Source of the DNA: Bacteroidia bacterium
GTDB taxonomy: Bacteria; Bacteroidota; Bacteroidia; Bacteroidales; UBA932
Assembly: GCA_021153285.1 (NCBI GenBank)
Contig: JAGKTT010000016.1
Coordinates: forward strand, 1-37,747
Direction of reading: 5' to 3'
Length of the DNA: 37,747 bases
Positions 7,208-15,769 of this stretch are shown in pieces. The notes under the pieces were generated by a model. The model had not been told where the DNA came from and did not search any database. It worked only from the letters and a program-made list of their open reading frames with translations. How positions within the stretch are numbered: the first letter of the stretch is position 1; every line of letters begins with the position of its first letter. The translations under genes and the position numbers were made by a program.

Positions 7208-8662
7208 ATGATAACTTTTCTAATTTCTATTCTGCTTCTTATTGCAGGATATTTCGTTTACGGTAAGATTGTAGAGCGCTTCATCGGGGTGGATCCGTTA
7301 AGAAAGACTCCAGCATACGATCGGAAGGATGGTATTGATTATATGCCTATGCCTACCTGGAAGGTATTTGTGATCCAGTTTCTTAATATTGCCGGTCTGG
7401 GGCCGATATTCGGTGCGGTGATGGGTGCTGCTTATGGTCCTGCGGCATATCTCTGGATCGTCCTGGGTTGCATCTTTATGGGTGCCGTGCACGATTTCTT
7501 CGCAGGAATGATGTCAATCGAGAGTTCCGGTGCCAATATGCCGGACATTACGGGAAAGTATCTTGGAAAGACGATGAAGGGCGTGATGAGTGTAGTCGTG
7601 TCTTTTCTGCTTCTTGCGGTGGGAGTCTCGTTCGTGACCGGTCCTTCGGATCTGATAGCATCGCTGACAGGTGTTGATAAGGAAGTATGGCTTTATGTGA
7701 TTTTTGCGTATTATCTCTTAGCTACGCTTCTTCCTATTGACAAGATAATAGGTAATATATATCCTTATATGGGTGCAGCATTGCTTTTTATGGCTCTGGG
7801 CGTGGGGATTATGCTTGTCGTCGGAGCCCTGAACGGCACTCACCAGATGATCGAACTCACTCCTTCTACATTGAAGAACTGGCATTTTGCTCCGGAAAGC
7901 AATATCCTTGTTCCGATGCTTTTCATCGTGGTATCCTGCGGGGCGATATCAGGATTCCACTCGACTCAGTCGCCCCTTATGGCCAGGTGTCTGAAGAATG
8001 AGAAATACGCTCGTCCTGTATTTTACGGTGCAATGATTGCCGAGGGTGTTGTGGCAATGATATGGGCAACTGCGGCAATGGCTTATTTCGGTGGTCCTGA
8101 GGGACTTAATGCTGCAATGTCAGAGGGTGTGATGATAGACGGAGTCCTTACGAAGGTTACCCCTGCAATCGCTGTGGATATGATATGCAGGAGCTGGCTT
8201 GGCAAGGTGGGGGCCGTAATTGCAGTCATCGGTGTGGTTGTTTGTCCGATAACATCCGGTGATACAGCTTTCAGAAGTCTTCGGCTTACTGTTGCCGAGT
8301 TCTTCAAAAGCGACCAGAAGCCGATTTTCCGTCGTTTTATTATCTGCATCCCGATATTTGCCCTTGCGTACTTCTGCTGCAGGATGGATTTCTCAACGGT
8401 GTGGAATTATGTGGGTATAGGAAACCAGCTGTTGGCTACTATTGTCCTTTGGACATCGACGGCCTATCTTATTTCCCGACGAAAACCTCATTGGATGTGT
8501 TCAGTTCCTGCGGCCTTCCTTTCTTTCGTATGTGTCAGCTATTTTCTGATGGCTCCATATAAAGCCGGTGGTCTGCACCTTAATCCAGTTGCCGGATATG
8601 TCGCGGGAACTGTCATTGCAGTCGGACTTTTACTGCTATCTGTGTATAAGTCAAGGAAATAA
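7208..8662 (+). CDS. cstA: carbon starvation protein A-type transporter
   Basis: 484 aa, polytopic membrane protein. The N-terminus (FLISILLLIAGYFVYGKIVERFIGVDP), the block PTWKVFVIQFLNIAGLGPIFGAVMGAAYGP and HDFFAGMMSIESSGANMPDI are hallmarks of the CstA family, inner-membrane transporters linked to peptide and pyruvate uptake during carbon limitation in enterobacteria. At 484 aa it is the short form common in Bacteroidota, not the ~700-aa E. coli form. VVSCGAISGFHSTQSPLMARC and the ITSGDTAFRSLRLTVAEF helix are intact. It is a single-gene unit between its own promoter and a strong terminator. The substrate here is unknown; pyruvate or peptides are the family-based guesses. Confidence 0.93.
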   Translation: MITFLISILLLIAGYFVYGKIVERFIGVDPLRKTPAYDRKDGIDYMPMPTWKVFVIQFLNIAGLGPIFGAVMGAAYGPAAYLWIVLGCIFMGAVHDFFAGMMSIESSGANMPDITGKYLGKTMKGVMSVVVSFLLLAVGVSFVTGPSDLIASLTGVDKEVWLYVIFAYYLLATLLPIDKIIGNIYPYMGAALLFMALGVGIMLVVGALNGTHQMIELTPSTLKNWHFAPESNILVPMLFIVVSCGAISGFHSTQSPLMARCLKNEKYARPVFYGAMIAEGVVAMIWATAAMAYFGGPEGLNAAMSEGVMIDGVLTKVTPAIAVDMICRSWLGKVGAVIAVIGVVVCPITSGDTAFRSLRLTVAEFFKSDQKPIFRRFIICIPIFALAYFCCRMDFSTVWNYVGIGNQLLATIVLWTSTAYLISRRKPHWMCSVPAAFLSFVCVSYFLMAPYKAGGLHLNPVAGYVAGTVIAVGLLLLSVYKSRK

Positions 8663-8665
8663 AAG

Positions 8666-8695
8666 AAAAGTACAGTGCCTACACACTGTACTTTT
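8666..8695. terminator. bidirectional intrinsic terminator between cstA and the Fur-family gene
   Basis: A 12-base stem (8666-8677 with 8684-8695, AAAAGTACAGTG and its complement) around a 6-base loop, with a T run on the right and an A-rich left side, so it can work on both strands. The stop codon of the minus-strand Fur-family gene (8679-8681) lies inside the loop. Confidence 0.85.
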
Positions 8696-9128
8696 TTCTT
8701 GAAGGTCTTCCGATCAACTGTATGTCGAACCCGTCGATTTTGTAACCTCTTACTCTTTTGCGGCTCAGATGTGACTCGATGAGCTGCACAAGTTCGTCGT
8801 CGATGACATCCCTGAATGTATGGTTGTCCTTGTCGTAGAAATGGATGTGCTTGAATGTATTTACATCGAAGTACATCTTGTTGTTGGCACTCAGTCTGTA
8901 ATGATATACCCCCAGCATCGCCATATGAGTCAGGATGTTATATACGGAAGCCAATGTTACTTTGGCCGTACCTTTCTCCTTTATCGACTCTGTAACCATA
9001 TCTGCACAGGCGTGTCCGAGAGACATCATTGCTTCGTGAACGGCAAGCCTTTGCGGCGTTGCTTTCAATGAATGTTTCTTCAGGAGCGCTTTGAACTCCT
9101 CCATTGTTGGGCACTTGTGTGTATTCAT
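8679..9128 (-). CDS. Fur-family (PerR-like) transcriptional regulator
   Basis: 149 aa. An N-terminal winged helix (LKKHSLKATPQRLAVHEAM ... TLASVYNILTHMAMLGV) is followed by the C-terminal metal/dimer domain (YFDVNTFKHIHFYDKDNHTFRDV). H39, D88, H94, H96 and D107 keep the spacing of the B. subtilis PerR regulatory site (H37, D85, H91, H93, D104), with Asp rather than Glu at the last position. There is no CxxC pair; the only cysteines are C6 and C41, so the usual structural zinc site is absent. Likely role: metal-dependent repressor of peroxide or metal-homeostasis genes; SDR and thioredoxin reductase genes lie next door. It has its own promoter and ends inside the shared terminator. PerR-type function is inferred. 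Confidence 0.88.
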   Translation of the reverse strand: MNTHKCPTMEEFKALLKKHSLKATPQRLAVHEAMMSLGHACADMVTESIKEKGTAKVTLASVYNILTHMAMLGVYHYRLSANNKMYFDVNTFKHIHFYDKDNHTFRDVIDDELVQLIESHLSRKRVRGYKIDGFDIQLIGRPSRKKYSV

Positions 9129-9147
9129 AGTTTATACAATAACATCG

Positions 9148-9178
9148 CAAATATATGTATTTACAGTCAAATCGCAAA
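9148..9178 (-). promoter_or_regulatory. promoter of the Fur-family gene
   Basis: On the minus strand: TTTG (9175-9178), 19 bases, TATATTTG (9148-9155), an exact Bacteroidota promoter. The ATG at 9128 is 19 bases further. AT-rich sequence overlapping it could hold an autoregulatory operator, but no clean Fur or PerR box palindrome was recognised. Confidence 0.75.
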
Positions 9179-9230
9179 ATAAATTTGAAAAATTCCAAAT
9201 TATCTAATAAAATAGGCTCTGTAAAAATTG

Positions 9231-9259
9231 TTGTTTTCCGTTAAAAAGTGGTATTTTTG
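9231..9259 (+). promoter_or_regulatory. promoter of the SDR gene
   Basis: TTG at 9231-9233 (a second one at 9228-9230), an 18-21 base spacer and TATTTTTG at 9252-9259. It decides the start of the next gene: the longest ORF begins at 9228, upstream of this promoter, so the ATG at 9297 is the true start. Confidence 0.7.
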
Positions 9260-9296
9260 CGGCCGTTTTCGAATAAGATACGATAGAATTGCACAA

Positions 9297-10133
9297 ATGA
9301 AGAAGTTTTTCAGAAATTATAAGGTCTGGGCCCTGATTACCGGAGCAGCTTCTGGTATGGGTAGGGTATATGCCCAAAGGCTTGCTGCCAAGGGTTACAA
9401 TCTGGTTCTTGTGGATATCAATGCGGCGGGACTCGAAGAAACCGAGGCAATCGTAAGGAGGGAAGTACAGGAGCTTTCAGCACAATGCGGCTCTGATTTC
9501 AATGTACTTCGGGTCGCTCAGGACCTTTCCCGGATGGATGCTGCCGATCTGATATTCGAGCAGACGCAGGAAGCCGGATGCGAGGTGGAGGTGCTGGTGA
9601 ACAATGCGGGAGTGATGTATTGTCAGGGTATAGCTGAGACAAGCGAGAGAATGCTGAAGATCATTATGATGGTACATATGAACACGCCGATGCTGCTTTG
9701 CCGCAAATATGTCGTGCCAATGAAGGAGAGAGGTTGCGGATATATCCTCAATATATCTTCTCTGGCCGAGTGTATGAACTGGCCGGGAATCGGTATGTAC
9801 GGAGCTACAAAAAGGTTTGTCAAGGATTACTCGAGGGAACTGCGCATCGAATGTCAGAAGACAGGTGTCAGTGTGACAAATGCTTATTTCGGGGCTGTCG
9901 ATACTCCGCTGATTCCACTAAAGGACAGCCTGAGGAAGCTTGCCCGCGTACTTGCTGTGATGATTACAGCGGAAAAGGCTGTGGACAGGGCTTTGAATGC
10001 GACATTCAGAAGGCGCAGAGGGGTGATGCCAGGTGCTCTCAATCATATTTTCAAGCCTATCTGCATCATACTTCCGGACTGTCTTTTGGGATGGATTTAC
10101 AGAAAGGCGAAGCCATATCTTATGAAAGTCTGA
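9297..10133 (+). CDS. short-chain dehydrogenase/reductase (SDR)
   Basis: 278 aa classical SDR with a Rossmann fold. The cofactor loop TGAASGMG spans residues 15-22, followed by VNNAGVM; S155 in NISSLAE and Y168-x-x-x-K172 in YGATK complete the catalytic set. Acidic VDIN after beta2 suggests preference for NAD(H) over NADP(H), a weak clue. The C-terminus (LNHIFKPICIILPDCLLGWIYRKAKPY) is hydrophobic and could sit on the membrane, as in SDRs acting on lipid substrates. The substrate cannot be read from sequence. trxB follows 39 bases later but has its own -7 box. The ATG at 9297 is preferred because the promoter lies between it and the upstream alternative. Confidence 0.88.
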   Translation: MKKFFRNYKVWALITGAASGMGRVYAQRLAAKGYNLVLVDINAAGLEETEAIVRREVQELSAQCGSDFNVLRVAQDLSRMDAADLIFEQTQEAGCEVEVLVNNAGVMYCQGIAETSERMLKIIMMVHMNTPMLLCRKYVVPMKERGCGYILNISSLAECMNWPGIGMYGATKRFVKDYSRELRIECQKTGVSVTNAYFGAVDTPLIPLKDSLRKLARVLAVMITAEKAVDRALNATFRRRRGVMPGALNHIFKPICIILPDCLLGWIYRKAKPYLMKV

Positions 10134-10142
10134 AAAAGTTTG

Positions 10143-10150
10143 TATATTTG
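10143..10150 (+). promoter_or_regulatory. -7 box of trxB
   Basis: TATATTTG fits TAnnTTTG and lies 22 bases before the ATG at 10173. It rules out the longer ORF start at 10140. No clear -33 TTG was seen at 19-21 bases. Confidence 0.55.
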
Positions 10151-10172
10151 CAAGTTACATATAAAATTGACT

Positions 10173-11096
10173 ATGGAAAGAATAAAATGCCTTATCGTCG
10201 GTGGCGGCCCTGCAGGATACACTGCGGCTGTCTATGCTTCAAGAGCGGATATCGCTCCAGTCGTATTTGAAGGAACTCAGCCTGGAGGTCAGCTGACGAC
10301 TACTACTGATATTGAAAATTATCCTGGATTCGAGAATGGAATTTCAGGACAGCAGCTCGTGGATACAATGCGTGCACAGGCTGTGCGCCTTGGTGCTGAT
10401 GTGCGAACAGGTGCTATTACTTCTGCAGATCTTTCGCAGAGACCTTTCAAGGTAGTTGTAGATGGTGACAAGGAAATCGAGGCGGAAACACTTATCATCG
10501 CTACAGGTGCTACAGCTAAGTATCTCGGACTTCCTTCTGAGATCAAATATCGAGGTCTGGGAGTGTCTGCCTGCGCTACTTGCGACGGATTCTTCTACAG
10601 AAAGAAGACTGTGGCTGTCGTAGGAGGTGGCGATACAGCTTGCGAAGAGGCTACTTATCTTGCAGGTATCTGTAAGAAGGTATATATGATCGTACGCAGG
10701 GATGTTCTCAGAGCTTCAGAGGCGATGCAGGAGCGTGTGAGAAATACTGAGAATATCGAGATTCTCTGGAACTGCAATACTCAGGAGGTCCTTGGAGATG
10801 AATATGGTGTGACCGGAGCAAGACTCGTACGTAAGGATGGCGAGGTTTTTGATATAGCCGTGGACGGATTTTTCCTTGCTATCGGACATCATCCTAATTC
10901 TGACCTCTTCAGAGAGTGGATCGAGGTGGATAAGGAAGGTTATATAGTGACTGACGGCAAGACATCCAAGACCAATGTGCCGGGAGTGTTCGCTGCCGGT
11001 GATGTGCAGGATCCTCTTTACCGACAGGCGATCACAGCTGCGGCTTCAGGCTGCCGTGCTGCCCTTGATGCAGAGAAGTTCCTGAAAATGCTTTAA
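10173..11096 (+). CDS. trxB: thioredoxin-disulfide reductase
   Basis: 307 aa, the usual length of the low-molecular-weight bacterial enzyme. It uses FAD and NADPH to reduce thioredoxin in the cytoplasm. Visible motifs: FAD-binding GGGPAGYTAA near the N-terminus; GGQLTTTTDIENYPGF; the redox-active pair C134-A-T-C137-D; the NADPH-binding VVGGGDTACEEA; and the C-terminal FAD motif PGVFAAGDVQD. The start at 10173 is set by the promoter just upstream. bamD follows 13 bases after the stop with no terminator between, so some bamD message may come from this promoter. Confidence 0.96.
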   Translation: MERIKCLIVGGGPAGYTAAVYASRADIAPVVFEGTQPGGQLTTTTDIENYPGFENGISGQQLVDTMRAQAVRLGADVRTGAITSADLSQRPFKVVVDGDKEIEAETLIIATGATAKYLGLPSEIKYRGLGVSACATCDGFFYRKKTVAVVGGGDTACEEATYLAGICKKVYMIVRRDVLRASEAMQERVRNTENIEILWNCNTQEVLGDEYGVTGARLVRKDGEVFDIAVDGFFLAIGHHPNSDLFREWIEVDKEGYIVTDGKTSKTNVPGVFAAGDVQDPLYRQAITAAASGCRAALDAEKFLKML

Positions 11097-11109
11097 TTGA
11101 CACTAAAAG

Positions 11110-11997
11110 ATGAAGTTTAGAATTCTTATTGTAGCTGCTGCAGTGGCAGCGGTTCTATCCTCTTGCAAGTCTCAGTATGAGATGCTCCTGAACAGTAACG
11201 ATGCCGATCTTAAGTATGAGGCTGCCTTCAATTATTATAATGAGGGCAAATATTCTAAGGCAGGATCGCTTTTCGAGTCGCTTTCCGTACTGACAAACGG
11301 TACTCAGCGCGATGATACCGTAAGGTTCTACTGGGGACTCAGCAATTATAAGTTCAAGGATTATTATACAGCAGAAACAAATTTTGCCAATTTCCTGGAA
11401 ACTTATCCGCGCAGCCCTTTTGCATCAGAGGCCAGATATCTGCGACTTGACTGTCTGTATCGCTCGACACTCAGATGGGAACTTGACCAGACCCCGACAT
11501 ATAAGGCTATGACTGAGATATCGGAGTATATGATAGAGTTTCCTAAGACTCCTCATATGCAGACTTGCCGTGATATGTTGCAGGAACTGAACGATCGTCT
11601 GGACAAGAAGGCTTATGAGGCAGCCAAACTCTACTACAAGATGGAGAATTACAAGTCATCCCGCATCGCATTCAGGAATGTGCTCAAGGATGACGCGGAC
11701 AATATCTATAGAGAAGATATCCTTTATTATATAGCTATGTCTTCCTACAAATACGCCAATATGAGTGTGCCGGAGAAGCAGAAGGAGAGATATCTTACTT
11801 TTGTGGATGATTATCTGAACTTCATTGGCGAGATTCCGCAGTCGCGTTATCGCAAGGAGCTTGATAATGTATACCGCAGGGCTCAGAAGGCTCTCGGACG
11901 CGAAGTCGAGGTGGCTGATGAGGAGATGAGCGAAAGAGATTTTGCCAAAGAGAGGAAGAGACTTCAGAAAGAAGAGAAAAAGTCTCAAAAAAAATGA
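11110..11997 (+). CDS. bamD: outer-membrane assembly lipoprotein BamD
   Basis: 295 aa. Lipoprotein signal peptide with lipobox LSSC, then KSQYEMLL, with no acidic export signal, consistent with the periplasmic face of the outer membrane. TPR-type helices follow (KYEAAFNYYNEGKYSKAGSLFESL, DYYTAETNFANFLETYPRSPFASEARYL), the BamD signature. BamD works with BamA (at 19971-22559 here) to fold and insert outer-membrane proteins. The C-terminus is a highly charged Lys/Glu tail. rpoZ and recN follow on the same strand. Confident call. Confidence 0.93.
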   Translation: MKFRILIVAAAVAAVLSSCKSQYEMLLNSNDADLKYEAAFNYYNEGKYSKAGSLFESLSVLTNGTQRDDTVRFYWGLSNYKFKDYYTAETNFANFLETYPRSPFASEARYLRLDCLYRSTLRWELDQTPTYKAMTEISEYMIEFPKTPHMQTCRDMLQELNDRLDKKAYEAAKLYYKMENYKSSRIAFRNVLKDDADNIYREDILYYIAMSSYKYANMSVPEKQKERYLTFVDDYLNFIGEIPQSRYRKELDNVYRRAQKALGREVEVADEEMSERDFAKERKRLQKEEKKSQKK

Positions 11998-12053
11998 AAC
12001 CCTCATAGTCCGGCGGGAGTATAATTAAGTAGAAAACGAAAAGTAAATATAAG

Positions 12054-12374
12054 ATGGCAAACAAGAAAACACCTACAAACACATTGACAAGAAACCTTTG
12101 TGATCTTGCAGACCCTACAGGAAACATTTATGAGACTGTTGTAATCCTTGCAAAGAGAGCGAATCAGATCGCTATCGCTGAGAAGAAGGAACTCACAAAG
12201 AAACTTGAGGACTTCAAGAACGACAGCAATGCTATAGAAGAGGTATTCGAGAATCGTGAGCAGATCGAGATTTCTAAATATTATGAAAGACAGCCTAAGC
12301 CAAGCCTTGTAGCGATCGAAGAATTCCAGGAAGGAGAAGTATCCTACAGAATGGCAAGACAGGACGAGGAATAG
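12054..12374 (+). CDS. rpoZ: RNA polymerase omega subunit (Rpb6/RpoZ family)
   Basis: 106 aa, slightly longer than the E. coli omega subunit, as usual in Bacteroidota. The conserved core is NIYETVVILAKRANQIAIAEKKELTKKL, with a charged C-terminus (SLVAIEEFQEGEVSYRMARQDEE). It binds the beta' subunit and helps RNA polymerase assembly. It lies 56 bases after bamD and 3 bases before recN, so the three are probably one transcript. In related genomes rpoZ next to bamD is a common arrangement, which supports the call. Confidence 0.92.
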   Translation: MANKKTPTNTLTRNLCDLADPTGNIYETVVILAKRANQIAIAEKKELTKKLEDFKNDSNAIEEVFENREQIEISKYYERQPKPSLVAIEEFQEGEVSYRMARQDEE

Positions 12375-12377
12375 TCT

Positions 12378-14051
12378 ATGCTGACCACGCTTCAGGTAAG
12401 GAATTATGTATTGATAGACTCTCTGGAAATAGATTTTCCGGAGGGTCTGATCATTATTACCGGACAGACTGGAGCTGGTAAATCAATTCTTCTTGGTGCC
12501 TTGTCTCTGGTAATGGGAGCCAAGGCTGATGCTTCTATGGTCTCGGAGGGAGCTGACAATTGTGTAGTGGAAGCTGAATTCGAGACTGATGACAAGACAT
12601 TACAGACTGTTCTGGAAGAGAATGAAGTGGAATGGGAAGGCGGACATATCACAGTGCGCAGGGTCGTGAACCGTTCGGGACGTTCGCGTGCCTTCATCAA
12701 TGATTGTCCGGTGCCGGTGACCTTGCTTCAGGAAATCTCCTCCGGACTTATAGATATCCATTCCCAGCATCAGACCCTTCTTCTGTCTGATAAATCGTTC
12801 CAGCTGGATATATTGGACCATTTTGCGGGAACAATGTCTTCACGCGAGGAATGTGCTTCTCTGTGGAAGATGCTCAGCGCCTTGAAAAGCGAACTCAGGT
12901 CTGTCGAGGAGCGTATTGCTCGCCAGATCAGCGAGAAGGAATATAATGAAGCTCAGTACAGACAGCTTGAAGCGGCAGCACTCCGCGAGGGCGAACTGGC
13001 CGAGCTGGAAGAAGAGCAGAAACAGCTTGCAAATGCTGAGGAAATAAAGACATCACTTTCTTCTGCCGAGGAGCTTTTTACATCGGCATCTTCAGGAGGA
13101 GAGATGCTTTCAATCGATGCTTCCCTTAAAGAAGCGTACAAGATGCTGCTCAAGGCAGGACGTTATGTTCCTGCCGTTTCAGAACTTGCAGAGAGGGTGG
13201 ATACTTGCAGACGAGAACTGGATGATATATTGTCAGATGCTGTTTCCATAAATGCCGGTATTGAACTCTCCGAGTCCCGTCTTGAAGAAGTGGAGTCCCG
13301 TATGTCATTGATATATGGACTGATGCAGAAGCATTCCTGCTCGGATGTCTCTGAGCTGACAGCCTTACGCGACAGACTTTCAGAATCACTTGCAGACACC
13401 GCTGTGCTTGAAGAGAAACGTGAATCTATTCTGCTTCAGATAAGTAAGGTGGAAAAGGAAGTGAATGTCCTTGCAGATAGAATACATTCTGCGCGCACGG
13501 CAGCATCCGGCTCTTTTGCCGAGGCTATTACATCTTCCATCCGTGATATGGAGCTTCCGTATGCGATCTTTGAAGTCTCTCTGAATGATGTTCCCGTTTC
13601 TGCCACAGGACGTGATGCGGTTATGTTCAGATTTTCTTCCACCGGAAGGAATGCTGTGGATGTCGCTAAGTGTGCTTCAGGAGGTGAAATGTCCAGGATA
13701 ATGCTCGCTCTCAAGGCTATGATGGCAAGGTATGCCAATATGCCTACAATGATCTTTGATGAGATCGATACAGGTGTATCAGGAAGTGTGGCTGACAGGA
13801 TGGGTTCTGTAATATGTGAAATGGGCAGCTTTATGCAGGTTTTCGCCATTACCCATCTACCTCAGGTAGCGGCTAAGGGTACAGCCCATTATATGGTCGC
13901 CAAGGATATCGATCCGCTTACTTCCAAAGCTGTTTCTACAATAAAAAAACTCTCTGAAGAACAGAGAGTTATGGAGGTAGCCCGTATGCTCAGCGGTACT
14001 GTTCTGACAGATGCTGCCATAGCGAATGCAAAGTCTTTGCTGAATTCCTGA
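12378..14051 (+). CDS. recN: DNA repair ATPase RecN
   Basis: 557 aa SMC-like protein of double-strand break repair. Walker A GQTGAGKS at residues 29-36; SQHQTLLL near 135-142; a central Glu-rich coiled coil (about 160-370); the ABC signature CASGGEMSRI; Walker B MIFDEIDTG; and the HLPQVAAKG switch region. Length matches the family (~550). It starts 3 bases after rpoZ. It converges on the LysM gene with only 3 bases between stops, and its 3' end contains a hairpin that works as a terminator for the opposite strand. Confidence 0.95.
   Translation: MLTTLQVRNYVLIDSLEIDFPEGLIIITGQTGAGKSILLGALSLVMGAKADASMVSEGADNCVVEAEFETDDKTLQTVLEENEVEWEGGHITVRRVVNRSGRSRAFINDCPVPVTLLQEISSGLIDIHSQHQTLLLSDKSFQLDILDHFAGTMSSREECASLWKMLSALKSELRSVEERIARQISEKEYNEAQYRQLEAAALREGELAELEEEQKQLANAEEIKTSLSSAEELFTSASSGGEMLSIDASLKEAYKMLLKAGRYVPAVSELAERVDTCRRELDDILSDAVSINAGIELSESRLEEVESRMSLIYGLMQKHSCSDVSELTALRDRLSESLADTAVLEEKRESILLQISKVEKEVNVLADRIHSARTAASGSFAEAITSSIRDMELPYAIFEVSLNDVPVSATGRDAVMFRFSSTGRNAVDVAKCASGGEMSRIMLALKAMMARYANMPTMIFDEIDTGVSGSVADRMGSVICEMGSFMQVFAITHLPQVAAKGTAHYMVAKDIDPLTSKAVSTIKKLSEEQRVMEVARMLSGTVLTDAAIANAKSLLNS
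13943..13970 (-). terminator. intrinsic terminator for the LysM gene, located inside recN
   Basis: Read on the minus strand: an 8-base stem (AACTCTCT/AGAGAGTT, 13948-13970) with a 7-base loop, then seven T's (13943-13949). It lies about 85 bases past the stop of the minus-strand LysM gene (14055), inside the recN coding sequence. On the + strand the same run is A's before the hairpin, so it should not stop recN. Confidence 0.65.
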
Positions 14052-14054
14052 GGC

Positions 14055-15758
14055 TTATCTCACCCTTTTCACTACCCATTCATCTTCATAGACGATGCGT
14101 CTTACTCCGGTGTTGATATAACCGCCTTCTCCGGCTTTTCTGAATCTGAAAGTGCTCTGCAGCATCGAAGCGTCTGAGTTTTCCAGCTTTCCGACCCATC
14201 TGTTACCATATTTTGCGACAAGTTCGATGAAGTACTTTGCAAGGTCGTAGCCCTGGAATGCAAACTGGGTAGGTTCAGTATTGTAAAGCGCTCTATATTT
14301 GAGAAGAAATTCCTGGACTCTTGGGTCGTTGTAATCAATATAGTATCCGGTACTGATATGAAGTGCCGTGTTATGGAAGTTCTCGACCTCGATGGTCTCA
14401 TAGTTCCTTATTCTGGAAGGTGCATAGAGTACCACTTCATATTTATTGTAGATCATAAGGTTCAGATTCCTTACAACATCATTTACAAAAGCTTCGCTGT
14501 CAGATGCTATATATACTCTGTTTGTTCCGCTTTCTGTCATAATGTATTCGAGCGAACTGGTTACGTTTCTTCCTTCCAGAATGCTGTATGCCAGATGTTT
14601 GTACTCAAGTCCGGAAGAATCGGCAGCAGCCTTCATCTGTACTGTTGCTTCAGATTGTGTGCCCCCTTTCTCGGTTATGACAATGAACCTGTCGCTGTAT
14701 TCCATATCTTCATAGATCCAGTCAATGAGATCCTTGTATTGGGCATCCAGCGGTGTAGGAGCCTGTATCATATTGCTGAATGTTTCTGCCAATGATGCCG
14801 CTCTCTGGTCAAGAGGGGATACTACTGCCTTTGGTGACATACCGAGTACCTCATTGATTTCAGCAGGGGAAACCGGTCCTATGACGAAATCACTGTTGTC
14901 GATACTTCCCTTAGAGGCAGTAATGCTTCCGTTTCCGGTGTCAAGGACGTTCAGGTCACAGGATGTACCTGCATTTGCGATATCGTAGACTGCCAGGAGA
15001 GCGCCGCTGTAGAAATCCATATTGCCTATGTTGCCTGATGTACCGGTGGCTTTGAATGGCATAATCAGACTGAGATTTACCTCTTTCTTAGGGAAAAGCA
15101 ATCCATCCAGTATTCCGGACTTCTTCTCTGATATAGAGTCAGTAACTTGCGTTGTATCGGGTTCTTCTTCCATATTCTCGGGGGCGGTTACCTGCTCCTG
15201 TGGTGCTGCATCATCTGTATATGGTATGATCAGTTTCTGTCTTTTGGAGAGTTTTCTTCCGCTTAGTCCGTTTGCTTTCATAATGGTTTCGACACTGACT
15301 CCGTATTTCCTAGCAATCATATCCAGATCCTCGAACCATTTCACGATATGAATCCTTTGTGGGGCATTGGTGAAACTTTCTTCATCTTCACTTTTCTGCT
15401 CGTTTTCAGGCTGGGCTACAGTCTCGTTTTCTGTGACAGTCTCATTTACAGTCTTCTCCGATGTGGCGGGAGATTCCATTACGGGGATGATCAGGATGGA
15501 GTTCTTCTGCAGACCTTTTTCCCTGACAGTCGGATTATAGCTGTATATATCCTCCAGCGTCACGTTATATGCCTTGCTTATCGAATACAGTGTCTGTTTT
15601 TCCAGCACGATATGTGAATAGCATACCTGTCCGTTTATCTTGACTTTCTCTCCGGAGATCGTTACAGGTGTGCTTTCGTACTCTTGTGCGTATATCGCAG
15701 ATGGAATACCTGATGAAATTAAAACCGTTGTCAACAGGCTGATTATCATTCTTTGCAT
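14055..15758 (-). CDS. LysM-domain protein with a periplasmic-binding-protein-like domain
   Basis: 567 aa. A signal peptide (MQRMIISLLTTVLISSGIPSAIYAQ) precedes two LysM peptidoglycan-binding repeats (about residues 45-90 and 135-180; LYSISKAYNVTLEDIYSYNP and DMIARKYGVSVETIMKANGLS). From ~225 to the end there is a type I periplasmic-binding fold like the amino-acid ABC receptors (SLIMPFKATG, MDFYSGALLAVYD, PVSPAEINEVLGMSP, QGYDLAKYFIELVAKYG). No transporter genes lie nearby, so it is more likely a wall-associated scaffold or sensor than an uptake receptor (inference). The longest ORF begins with TTG at 15767; ATG at 15758 (or 15749) is preferred. It is the last gene of the minus-strand operon from the 17551-17558 promoter. 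Confidence 0.82.
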   Translation of the reverse strand: MQRMIISLLTTVLISSGIPSAIYAQEYESTPVTISGEKVKINGQVCYSHIVLEKQTLYSISKAYNVTLEDIYSYNPTVREKGLQKNSILIIPVMESPATSEKTVNETVTENETVAQPENEQKSEDEESFTNAPQRIHIVKWFEDLDMIARKYGVSVETIMKANGLSGRKLSKRQKLIIPYTDDAAPQEQVTAPENMEEEPDTTQVTDSISEKKSGILDGLLFPKKEVNLSLIMPFKATGTSGNIGNMDFYSGALLAVYDIANAGTSCDLNVLDTGNGSITASKGSIDNSDFVIGPVSPAEINEVLGMSPKAVVSPLDQRAASLAETFSNMIQAPTPLDAQYKDLIDWIYEDMEYSDRFIVITEKGGTQSEATVQMKAAADSSGLEYKHLAYSILEGRNVTSSLEYIMTESGTNRVYIASDSEAFVNDVVRNLNLMIYNKYEVVLYAPSRIRNYETIEVENFHNTALHISTGYYIDYNDPRVQEFLLKYRALYNTEPTQFAFQGYDLAKYFIELVAKYGNRWVGKLENSDASMLQSTFRFRKAGEGGYINTGVRRIVYEDEWVVKRVR

Positions 15759-15769
15759 AAGCTCCAATA

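Noticed and set aside
9228..9296. Upstream start for the SDR protein
   Set aside because: A -7 box at 9252-9259 lies within this stretch, so the first 23 codons would not be on the mRNA.
13150..13399. Antisense ORFs inside recN and similar overlapping frames in other genes
   Set aside because: They are shadows of long conserved genes, with no promoter or family support.
14055..15758. Amino-acid ABC uptake system
   Set aside because: The binding-protein fold is fused to LysM repeats and there is no permease or ATPase gene nearby.
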